This document shows, in pieces, positions 1-6,436 of a stretch of DNA of 64,000 bases. The stretch is taken from positions 1 through 64,000 of the forward strand of contig JAWCNV010000009.1 in assembly GCA_038848185.1 (NCBI GenBank). The letters are read 5' to 3'. The first letter of the stretch is position 1, and each line of letters begins with the position of its first letter. Below the pieces are notes generated by a model, which had not been told where the DNA came from, did no database searches, and saw nothing but the letters and a program-made list of their open reading frames with translations. The position numbers and the translations under genes are program-made. The DNA comes from JAAOZP01 sp038848185. GTDB taxonomy: Archaea; Thermoproteota; EX4484-205; JAAOZP01.

Positions 1-2040
1 ACGGTGGCGGGTGAAGCATTGGCACTGGACTACTTGAAGATTGAGCAGGAGAGACAGTTCACATACAAGGCTGCAAACGTATCCCTCTTCCATGAGGTAA
101 ATGGAAATTCTTATATAATTAATCTTATCGATACGCCGGGGCACATAGACTTCACTGGCAATGTAACGCGTAGTTTGCGTGCTATTGATGGTGCTGTTAT
201 TGTGGTTGATAGTGTTGAGGGTGTTTTGGTTCAGACTGAGACTGTTACTCGTCAGGCTTTGGAGGAGTATGTTAGGCCTGTGTTGTTTGTTAATAAGGTT
301 GACCGTTTGATTCGTGAGCTTAAGCTTTCTCCGCAGGATGTTGAGAAGACGTTGCTGAAGATTATTGCTGATTTTAACAGGTTGATTGAGCTTTATGCTC
401 CTGAGGAGTTTAGGTCGCAGTGGCGTGTTGACGCTTTTAAGGGTATGGTTGCTTTCGGTAGTGCTAAGGACCGGTGGGGTTTCACTATTCCCCGGATGCA
501 GAAGGCTGGTTTGAAGTTTAGCGATATTGTTTCTGCTTATGAGTCTGGTAGGCAGGCTGAGCTTTCTAAGGCTTTGCCGTTGCATGAGGCTGTTCTCGGG
601 ATGGTTGTCGAGTTTTTCCCGCCTCCTCAGGTTGCTCAGGCGTATAGGATTCCGAAGATTTGGAAGGGTGATGTTGATAGTGATGTGGGTAGGGCTATGT
701 TGAAGTGTGATCCTAATGGTCCTGTTGTGATGGTTGCTTCTCATATTCGTGTTGATCCTCAGGCCGGTGTTGTTGCTACTGGGAGGCTTTTCTCGGGTAC
801 TGTTTTCGAGGGTCAGGAGGTTTTTCTTGTTAACTCTAGGGCTAAGGGTAGGGTTCAGCAGGTTGGGTTGTATATGGGTCCTTACAGGGAGGTTGTGGGC
901 TCTATGTCTGCGGGTAATATTCCTGCTCTCCTCGGGTTGGAGGCTGCTAGGGCTGGGGAGACTATTACGGTTGTTCAGGAGCTTGTTCCTTTTGAGAGTA
1001 TTAAGTACGTTTCTGAGCCTGTTATGACTATTGCTGTTGAGCCTAAGAATCCTGCTCAGCTTCCGGAGCTGATTAACGTGATGCACAGGCTTAGTATTGA
1101 GGACCCTAATCTTAAGGTGACTATTAACGAGCAGACTGGCGAATACTTGCTTTCAGGTATGGGTCAGCTTCACCTTGAGGTTGCCACAACGTTTATTCAG
1201 GAGGCTAAGGTGCAGATTACTACTTCTCCGCCGGTTGTTATTTACCGTGAGAGCGTTAGGAGGAAGGGTGGCCCAGTGATGGTGAGGTCTCCGAACGGTC
1301 ATAATAAGATTTTGATCGAGGTTGAGCCTCTTGAGCCGAAGGTTGTTGAGCTTGTTGCGACAGGAAGGATTGGCGAGTTCACTGACAGGAGGGAGGTTGC
1401 TAAGATGCTTAGGGAGTGCGGCTGGCCTGCTGACGAGGCTCGGGGTGTTGAGGCTGTTAGCGAGAGCTTCAGCCTTCTGGTTGATGCGACGAAGGGTGTT
1501 CAGAGGCTTGAACAGGTTTCCGGAAGCATTAGGATGGGCTTCATCGAGGCGATGAACGAGGGTATTCTCGCCAGGGAGCCTGTTAGGGGTGTTAAGGTTA
1601 AGCTTCTCGACGCAACTATCCACGAGGATCCTGCTCACCATGGTCCTGCCCAGATTATTCCTGCGGTGAGGAGGGCTACTCACGCTTCTATTCTTCTCGG
1701 TGACCCTGTGATTCTCGAGCCTATTCTGAGGCTTGATGCTAGGACAGGTATGGATCAGGTTGGGAATGTTACCAGGGTGATAAGCCGTGCGAGGGGAAGG
1801 GTTTTAAGCATTGACCAGAAGGGTTTGATGACCTATATTGTGGGCGAGCTTCCTGCTGCCGAAAGCTTCGAGCTTTCTGAGGTTTTGAGGAGTGCAACTG
1901 GTGGCAGAGTGTTCTGGGACACGAGCTTCGCCCGGTGGGAACCGGTCCCAAGCCAGCTTATGAGCACCGTCATAGCTGCAATAAGAAAGAGGAAGGGGCT
2001 CCCTGCAGAGGTTCCGAAGGTCGACGACCTGATAGAGTAG
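1..2040 (+). CDS. fusA: Translation elongation factor EF-2, 5'-truncated by window edge
   Basis: GTPase that moves tRNA and mRNA through the ribosome. The frame is open from the first base, so the start codon and P-loop lie upstream; about 679 of the usual roughly 735 residues are present. The fragment opens in the switch I region (GEALALDYL..EQERQ), then G3 DTPGH near fragment residue 44 and G4 NKVD near 97. Domain IV carries the diphthamide loop (AHHGPAQIIPAVRR, modified His near 545); the usual Arg after that His is His here. Codon choice is unusual: from about 165 to 1110 almost every codon ends in T or G. A convergent small gene follows directly. Identity is certain; diphthamide modification is inferred. 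Confidence 0.97.
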   Translation, partial: TVAGEALALDYLKIEQERQFTYKAANVSLFHEVNGNSYIINLIDTPGHIDFTGNVTRSLRAIDGAVIVVDSVEGVLVQTETVTRQALEEYVRPVLFVNKVDRLIRELKLSPQDVEKTLLKIIADFNRLIELYAPEEFRSQWRVDAFKGMVAFGSAKDRWGFTIPRMQKAGLKFSDIVSAYESGRQAELSKALPLHEAVLGMVVEFFPPPQVAQAYRIPKIWKGDVDSDVGRAMLKCDPNGPVVMVASHIRVDPQAGVVATGRLFSGTVFEGQEVFLVNSRAKGRVQQVGLYMGPYREVVGSMSAGNIPALLGLEAARAGETITVVQELVPFESIKYVSEPVMTIAVEPKNPAQLPELINVMHRLSIEDPNLKVTINEQTGEYLLSGMGQLHLEVATTFIQEAKVQITTSPPVVIYRESVRRKGGPVMVRSPNGHNKILIEVEPLEPKVVELVATGRIGEFTDRREVAKMLRECGWPADEARGVEAVSESFSLLVDATKGVQRLEQVSGSIRMGFIEAMNEGILAREPVRGVKVKLLDATIHEDPAHHGPAQIIPAVRRATHASILLGDPVILEPILRLDARTGMDQVGNVTRVISRARGRVLSIDQKGLMTYIVGELPAAESFELSEVLRSATGGRVFWDTSFARWEPVPSQLMSTVIAAIRKRKGLPAEVPKVDDLIE

Positions 2041-2052
2041 AAGAGTTCTTTT

Positions 2053-2382
2053 TTACACTCTGCTTTCGGCAGGCGCCTTAATAAGGTTCCAATCTATCCT
2101 GTCTACAAGCTGCTTAAGCGCTTTCCTCAGCTCCTGTATCGCCACATCTTTCCCGAGTTGGCTTGCGTTCCAGGTTACGAAGGGAGGGTAAAAGCTTGCC
2201 TCCTTAAACTTGGGTTTTCCATCGGTTATCTCGAACTTTATGAATCCGACTTCCCGCAGGTAACAGTTATCGTTAGGGCAGAGAATATCTATCTCGTTAA
2301 GCTCTTTCTTAAGGTAGAGAAGCTTAAACTCAGAGGCGTCTTCAATCTTCCTGCCGCAGGGGCAGATCAGCGTAGGACTCAT
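2053..2382 (-). CDS. Conserved small zinc-binding hypothetical protein
   Basis: A protein of 109 residues that I do not recognise as a named family. The N-terminus has CPCG (about residues 8-11) and a second Cys pair in CPNDNC (about 35-40), consistent with one zinc site, followed by a mixed alpha/beta region ending in a basic and acidic helix. It is convergent with EF-2, with 12 bases between the stop codons, and divergent from the thermosome gene with a promoter region between. The ATG start places the Cys pair where zinc ribbons usually sit. Function unknown; a translation or nucleic-acid role would be a guess from neighbours only. Confidence 0.7.
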   Translation of the reverse strand: MSPTLICPCGRKIEDASEFKLLYLKKELNEIDILCPNDNCYLREVGFIKFEITDGKPKFKEASFYPPFVTWNASQLGKDVAIQELRKALKQLVDRIDWNLIKAPAESRV

Positions 2383-2443
2383 TTGGCTTTAAATGGGATT
2401 AGGGGAGAACTTAAATTTTTAATGATTAGGAGTAAAAATAAAG

Positions 2444-2451
2444 TTTTTATA
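2444..2451 (+). promoter_or_regulatory. TATA box of thermosome gene
   Basis: The string TTTTTATA lies 39 bases upstream of the ATG at 2490, with a purine-rich BRE-like stretch before it. A Shine-Dalgarno GAGGTGAT (2476-2483) sits 6 bases before the ATG and fixes the start. Confidence 0.6.
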
Positions 2452-2489
2452 CCCCTCTTCTTTAAGGGGGGATTTGAGGTGATATTGAA

Positions 2490-4142
2490 ATGGCTGCTAT
2501 ACCTGCAACAGTTGGAGGCACTCCCGTCTTAATCCTTAAGGAGGGGAGTACTAGGACAAGGGGAAGAGAAGCTCAGAGGAATAATCTTAACGCTGCCATC
2601 GCTCTCTCAGAGATAGTCCGCTCGTCGCTCGGCCCAAGGGGAATGGACAAGATGCTTGTCGACTCCCTGGGTGACATTACTATAACTAACGATGGTGCAA
2701 CCATTCTGAAGGAGATGGAGATTGAGCATCCTGCTGCCAAGATGATGGTTGAGGTGGCTAAGAGCACTGATGTGGAGGCTGGCGACGGAACAACTTCCGC
2801 GGTTGTTCTAGCTGGAGAGCTTTTGAAGAAGGCTGAGGAGCTCCTAGACCTGGATGTTCACCCTACGATTGTGGTTGACGGCTATAAGAGAGCAACCTCC
2901 ATGGCGCTCTCATTCCTGAAGGAGATTGCTCAAGAAGTTAAGCCTACGGACAGGGAGACTCTTAAGCTGATAGCTATGACTGCTTTGACGAGCAAGGTTG
3001 TGAGAGAATACAGTGAGCAGCTTGCGGAAATTGCTGTTGACTCCATACTGAAGGTTGCTAGGGAGGAGAACGGTAAGTATAACGTTAGGCTGGACGATGT
3101 TAAGGTTGAGAAGAAGGCTGGTGGCTCCGTGATGGAGACTAAGCTGGTGAACGGCATTGTTCTGGATAAGGAGATTGTTCACTCAGGGATGCCTAGGAAA
3201 ATCGTTAACGCTAAGATAGCTATCTTGAACAGTCCACTCGAGATAGAGAAGACTGAGTTCGACGCTAAGATAAGCATTGAGAGCCCTGATCAGATTAAGG
3301 CTTTCTTGGATGAGGAGCAGAAGATCCTGAAGGAGATGGTTGACAAGATAGTTGCGGCAGGTGCGAACGTTGTGCTATGCCAGAAGGGTATTGACGATAT
3401 TGCTCAGCACTATCTTGCTAAGGCTGGAGTAATCGCGGTTAGAAGAGTCAAGGAGTCTGATGTGGAGAAGGCTTCTAAGGCGACTGGCGCCAGGATTGTC
3501 ACAAGCGTGAACGAGCTTTCTAAGGATGACCTTGGGTACGCTGGCCTAGTTGAGGAGAGGAAGGTTGGCGAAGACAAATGGGTCTTCATAGAGCAGTGCA
3601 AGGATCCTAGGTCAGTCACGATACTAATAAGAGGCGGTACTGAGAAGATGGTTGACGAGGCTGACAGAGCTCTGCACGACGCGCTCTGCGTTGTGAAAGA
3701 CGTGGTGACCTACCCGTATATCGTGGCTGGGGCGGGTGCGCCAGAGATAGAGGTTGCCATGAGGATAAAGAAGAAGGCTGAGACAATACCTGGGAAAGAG
3801 CAGCTTGCAGTAATAAGGTTTGCAGACGCGTTGGAGTCGATACCTTCAGCTCTCGCTGAAAACGCTGGGCTGGATCCGATAGATATAATCGCTGACCTTA
3901 GGAAGCAGCATGAAGGCGGCAACAAATGGTACGGCATTGACGTAAACGCCAAGAAGGCTTCTGACAGCTGGGCGAGAAAAATCATCGAGCCTCTTCTAGT
4001 CAAGGAGCAGATAATAAAATCAGCCAGCGAAGCTGCCAGCATGATACTCAGGATAGATGACGTGATCGCTGCAGGCAAGCTTAAGGAGAAGGGTCCTCCA
4101 AGCCCGCCGTCTGAGGGAGCAGGCGCCGGAGAACTAGATTAA
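2490..4142 (+). CDS. thsA: Thermosome (group II chaperonin) subunit, catalytically complete
   Basis: Subunit of the ATP-driven cytosolic double-ring chaperonin that folds proteins and is abundant in thermophiles. At 550 residues it has the usual length. Visible motifs are GPRGMDKMLVD (about 47-57), the nucleotide loop TNDGATIL with catalytic Asp near 68, GDGTTS near 98, the second catalytic Asp in ALHDAL near 396, and GAGAPE near 415. The C-terminal tail is short and Gly-rich (GAGAGELD) rather than the long GGM repeats of some relatives. Monocistronic, with its own TATA box, a strong Shine-Dalgarno and an oligo-T terminator. A second, divergent subunit lies at 37.4-39.0 kb, so the ring is probably hetero-oligomeric. 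Confidence 0.97.
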   Translation: MAAIPATVGGTPVLILKEGSTRTRGREAQRNNLNAAIALSEIVRSSLGPRGMDKMLVDSLGDITITNDGATILKEMEIEHPAAKMMVEVAKSTDVEAGDGTTSAVVLAGELLKKAEELLDLDVHPTIVVDGYKRATSMALSFLKEIAQEVKPTDRETLKLIAMTALTSKVVREYSEQLAEIAVDSILKVAREENGKYNVRLDDVKVEKKAGGSVMETKLVNGIVLDKEIVHSGMPRKIVNAKIAILNSPLEIEKTEFDAKISIESPDQIKAFLDEEQKILKEMVDKIVAAGANVVLCQKGIDDIAQHYLAKAGVIAVRRVKESDVEKASKATGARIVTSVNELSKDDLGYAGLVEERKVGEDKWVFIEQCKDPRSVTILIRGGTEKMVDEADRALHDALCVVKDVVTYPYIVAGAGAPEIEVAMRIKKKAETIPGKEQLAVIRFADALESIPSALAENAGLDPIDIIADLRKQHEGGNKWYGIDVNAKKASDSWARKIIEPLLVKEQIIKSASEAASMILRIDDVIAAGKLKEKGPPSPPSEGAGAGELD

Positions 4143-4157
4143 TCTCTCAACTCTATC

Positions 4158-4166
4158 TTTTTTTTT
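4158..4166 (+). terminator. Oligo-T terminator after thermosome gene
   Basis: A run of nine T begins 16 bases after the stop codon. Archaeal RNA polymerase terminates on such T-runs without needing a hairpin. No stable hairpin precedes it. Confidence 0.6.
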
Positions 4167-4254
4167 CATCTTAAGGTTTTAGACGATAGTATCTATTCTT
4201 GTTAGAGCATTAGTTGCAGGAGGCTTTAAGCAGTCGGCAAGCATTATTAGGAGA

Positions 4255-4365
4255 TGCGGCGTCCGGGATTTGAACCCGGGATTCCCAGCTTTCACCTGCC
4301 CCAATGGGGGGCTGGTTTCAGGGTGTTAACATTAAGCCTGTCCTACCAGGCTGGACCAACGCCGC
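4255..4365 (-). tRNA. tRNA-Gly(CCC) with two apparent introns
   Basis: Acceptor GCGGCGT/ACGCCGC, T-arm CCGGG-TTCAAAT-CCCGG and D-arm GTCC/GGAC match the tRNA-Gly(UCC) gene at 21.2 kb, but this copy is 37 bases longer after allowing for the D-loop. Alignment places a 23-base insertion around position 25/26 and a 14-base insertion at the canonical 37/38 site. Removing both leaves stem CCAGC/GCTGG and loop CCCCCAA, that is anticodon CCC with C rather than U at position 33. No CCA is encoded; discriminator A. Exact splice sites need bulge-helix-bulge modelling, so the anticodon is likely but not certain. Confidence 0.7.
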
Positions 4366-4382
4366 GATACTTTTGAAGAGCA

Positions 4383-4406
4383 ACTGGTGGAATAAAAGTT
4401 TTATTT
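4383..4406 (-). promoter_or_regulatory. tRNA-Gly promoter (copy 1)
   Basis: A 24-base segment with a TATA-like AATAAAAG complement (4391-4398) at -26 to -33 from the tRNA 5' end. The identical 24 bases occur at 21331-21354, at the same distance from tRNA-Gly(UCC), which indicates duplication of gene plus promoter or a shared control element. Confidence 0.7.
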
Positions 4407-4455
4407 TAGAATCTGCTGGTTTACCAGAGAAATGATTATTCTCTCCGGAGGAAAG

Positions 4456-4463
4456 CTTAAAAG
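4456..4463 (+). promoter_or_regulatory. TATA-like box upstream of structured leader
   Basis: The string CTTAAAAG preceded by GAAAG (BRE-like). A start about 25 bases downstream would fall at roughly 4487, exactly where the 9-bp stem at 4489 begins. Confidence 0.45.
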
Positions 4464-4488
4464 CTCCCAATCTTACATACTTTTAACG

Positions 4489-4558
4489 CGGTGGAAGACG
4501 ATGAATTCTCTGGCCTTTGAGCCTCGTGCTCGTGATCTTGAGTTATGAGCTTCCACCG
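4489..4558 (+). promoter_or_regulatory. Stem-enclosed leader element (regulatory RNA or small RNA)
   Basis: CGGTGGAAG (4489-4497) and CTTCCACCG (4550-4558) form a perfect 9-bp stem closing a 52-base insert. The 5' arm contains GGTGGA, a possible Shine-Dalgarno for the 15-codon ORF inside the loop, so pairing would hide it. The ends CGATGA and ATGA could alternatively be the C and D boxes of a C/D guide RNA with a k-turn, but the second guide interval would be very short. I favour a regulatory leader for the following ABC-like operon; both readings are inference. Confidence 0.45.
4501..4548 (+). CDS. Possible leader peptide ORF, 15 residues
   Basis: ATG at 4501 to TGA at 4546-4548, six bases after GGTGGA. 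The product MNSLAFEPRARDLEL contains PRARD, reminiscent of the PRGRD core of the ilvB leader peptide at 6.3 kb, but with different codons and no other similarity. It lies entirely inside the loop of the 4489-4558 stem and ends 34 bases before the TTG of the ABC-like gene. The ORF is short enough to occur by chance. Confidence 0.3.
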   Translation: MNSLAFEPRARDLEL

Positions 4559-4582
4559 TTTACCGTAAGGAGGATATGAGGA

Positions 4583-5524
4583 TTGAGTGTAGCTGAATCC
4601 GCCGGTGCTCCGCTGAAGGTTTCAGACCTGAGTTTAAAGAAGGGAGAGCGTGTTTTGCTTTCAAACGTCAGGTTCGTTCTAGACCAATCTGAAATACTTG
4701 GAGTAGTCTCCAACAGGATTGAACCTGTTGAACACTTGTTCAGGCTCCTGCTCTACTTAGATAAGCCTTCTTCCGGAGACATAATATATTTCAACAACCC
4801 TAGGATAAGCAGGAAAGCCCTGGTGAAGAGGGTTGGGTTCTACTCATTCTCCATGGATCTGCTTAACGATTCCACAGTCTTGGAGAATCTTCTCCTCGCC
4901 GCTTCGATGCACGGAATGCCTAGGAGAAAGGCTTTGAACAGGATTAACGAGCTGTTATCCTTGTTTGAAGCATCTAACCTTTCAAGAGTCAAATGGTTTA
5001 GGCTTCCGCTCTCCACTAGGAGGAAACTCTGCTTTGCATCAACCTTCATACATGATCCAAGCGTGCTCCTGCTCTACGACCCTTTTAGAGGCGTCCCCTT
5101 CGACGTGGCTTTATTCATGCGCAACTTCATAAGGACCTCCATAGACCTCGGAAAATCTGTGGTTGTTTTCTCAACAGTCCCCCTCCTGATCGACGAGGTG
5201 TGTGATAGGGTTATTGTTCTTCACAATGGGCAGCAGACTGCTCTAGACCATGCTGAAAGCTTCGTCACCGGCGTGGGTGGCCCAGGAATGCTCTCCATCC
5301 ATGTTTCAAACTTTAATATAGAGGCCAACATCGACGCGCTTGAGAAAATGGGTGTAAGCTGGTATGCAACAGGCGAGAAAGAGGCGATAATAGAGATTGA
5401 CAATACTCCAGAGAAGATCCCAAAGCTGCTCGAGTTCCTCGTTAAAAAGGGTGCTGTAGTCACCAGGATCCTAAGCACTAGGCAGCACCTGCTCGAGTCG
5501 GCGAACAGGTTTATGGAGGCTTGA
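4583..5524 (+). CDS. ABC-ATPase-like protein lacking all catalytic motifs
   Basis: A 313-residue protein with the ABC nucleotide-binding fold followed by about 90 C-terminal residues typical of ABC-2-type exporters. Pattern alignment is clear (KVSDLSLKKGERVLLSNVRFVL, KPSSGDI, DRVIVLHNG), but every functional site is degraded. Walker A is replaced by SNRIEPVEH (no Lys), the signature by LPLSTRRKL, Walker B LLLDEP by LLLYDP, and the switch His by Val in FSTVPLL. The TTG start is set by AAGGAGG at 4567-4573. The membrane gene follows 6 bases downstream, so it probably binds that partner but cannot hydrolyse ATP conventionally. The frame is intact with normal codon use, arguing against a recent pseudogene. 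Confidence 0.8.
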   Translation: MSVAESAGAPLKVSDLSLKKGERVLLSNVRFVLDQSEILGVVSNRIEPVEHLFRLLLYLDKPSSGDIIYFNNPRISRKALVKRVGFYSFSMDLLNDSTVLENLLLAASMHGMPRRKALNRINELLSLFEASNLSRVKWFRLPLSTRRKLCFASTFIHDPSVLLLYDPFRGVPFDVALFMRNFIRTSIDLGKSVVVFSTVPLLIDEVCDRVIVLHNGQQTALDHAESFVTGVGGPGMLSIHVSNFNIEANIDALEKMGVSWYATGEKEAIIEIDNTPEKIPKLLEFLVKKGAVVTRILSTRQHLLESANRFMEA

Positions 5525-5530
5525 TGCCTG

Positions 5531-6235
5531 TTGGCAAGCCTAGCTGGTCGAGAACTAAAATTTCTCTTCACCTCACCCATCTTCATCAGCCTAGAGCTTG
5601 TTCCAGTTGTGTTAATTACAATAATGGGCCTTACTGGTAACCTTACCTTAATAATTCCTAATGATCTATTGCCAATCGTATGGATGATGATAGTTTTCTA
5701 CTCAACGTATTTTGAGCTTGAGCTTTGGCGTAAAGGCTTCCTAAATAAGGGTGTTAAACTGAAGGCTTATGCCAGTGGTTCTCCGTATACTCTATTCCTG
5801 GAGCATTCCGCAGTTTCTCTAGTCCTGCTTGAGCTTAAAACACTCATAATTATACCGTCATTTTTGAGTTCCACAGACATAGGTTTTTTGGAAATAATAG
5901 TATTCCTCATTGCGACACATATCAATTGGCTTTTCTCTATATCGGTAGGAAGCATTTTTTCCAAAGAGGTTTTCAATAATATGAAGGATTCGGTTGATGT
6001 TTTTCTATGTATTCTTATTTTCAACGCGATTGTAGTTCTGATAGCTAATTCGAAATATCAATCTTCTTACTCCCTTAATGGATTGTGGCCCACGCCTTCT
6101 TTAGAAAATGGAGGAGCAGAAAGCTTTCTTAGACTGCCTTTTCTAACTGTTTCACTCATCATCTTAATGCTCTTTATCGTAGCTGTATATGTGAACTCTA
6201 TGGTTGTTAAGGGTCTGCGCATGGATGGTTCCTGA
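5531..6235 (+). CDS. Polytopic membrane protein, probable partner of the ABC-like protein
   Basis: A 234-residue protein with about six hydrophobic segments (near residues 15-38, 43-60, 85-110, 118-140, 150-172 and 205-228), the layout of ABC-2-type permeases, though I see no diagnostic motif. The only start in the open stretch is TTG at 5531 (CTG just before), 6 bases after the ABC-like stop, so the two are translationally linked. Substrate unknown. A degenerate ATPase partner means export by ATP hydrolysis cannot be assumed; the pair may be a sensor or a structural membrane complex. Confidence 0.65.
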   Translation: MASLAGRELKFLFTSPIFISLELVPVVLITIMGLTGNLTLIIPNDLLPIVWMMIVFYSTYFELELWRKGFLNKGVKLKAYASGSPYTLFLEHSAVSLVLLELKTLIIIPSFLSSTDIGFLEIIVFLIATHINWLFSISVGSIFSKEVFNNMKDSVDVFLCILIFNAIVVLIANSKYQSSYSLNGLWPTPSLENGGAESFLRLPFLTVSLIILMLFIVAVYVNSMVVKGLRMDGS

Positions 6236-6260
6236 GCGGGTGGGCTGATAGGGGGAAAGA

Positions 6261-6268
6261 TTAATATA
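6261..6268 (+). promoter_or_regulatory. TATA box of the ilv operon
   Basis: TTAATATA, preceded by GAAAGA as BRE. The identical octamer precedes leuA at 20212-20219 on the other strand. In both cases a conserved CYTAGGAGGTG begins about 22 bases downstream, near the expected transcription start. Confidence 0.65.
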
Positions 6269-6306
6269 GCCCCCGCAGGGGGGCTCCTGCTTAGGAGGTG
6301 CGCTAA

Positions 6307-6390
6307 GTGTACTCTAAGTATAACGCTCCAAGGGGGCGAGATACCGTCCACCAACTGCCTACGCTCTACTCGCAGCCCCGCCTCCGGTGA
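6307..6390 (+). CDS. ilvB leader peptide ORF (27 residues), conserved with leuA leader
   Basis: GTG at 6307 is preceded by a strong Shine-Dalgarno GGAGGTG (6294-6300) with a 6-base spacer; TGA at 6388-6390 ends 46 bases before ilvB. The product begins MYSKYNAPRGRDT. The leader of leuA (20094-20174) has the same GGAGGTG, the same spacer length and a product beginning MYTSHNAKRGRDY. The shared core MYxx(Y/H)NAxRGRD aligns without gaps, and two of the differences within it (AAC/AAT, GAT/GAC) are synonymous, which points to selection on peptide. The peptide is not rich in Leu, Ile or Val, so it is not a classical attenuation leader. A ribosome-arrest or nascent-chain sensor is possible; this is inference. 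Confidence 0.7.
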   Translation: MYSKYNAPRGRDTVHQLPTLYSQPRLR

Positions 6391-6436
6391 AAACACTAGG
6401 AAGCACAGCTTCACGGTTTTCAGAGGTGTTTGAAAA

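Noticed and set aside
734..1027. Long hydrophobic ORF in another frame of EF-2
   Set aside because: A by-product of the T/G-ending codon block; the EF-2 frame is conserved throughout.
4489..4558. Firm call as a C/D-box guide RNA
   Set aside because: C- and D-like boxes are degenerate and the second guide interval is too short; kept only as an alternative reading.
6290..6436. ilvB leader as a known riboswitch (TPP, fluoride, cobalamin) or T-box
   Set aside because: None of the consensus cores of these classes is present, and T-boxes are not known in archaea.
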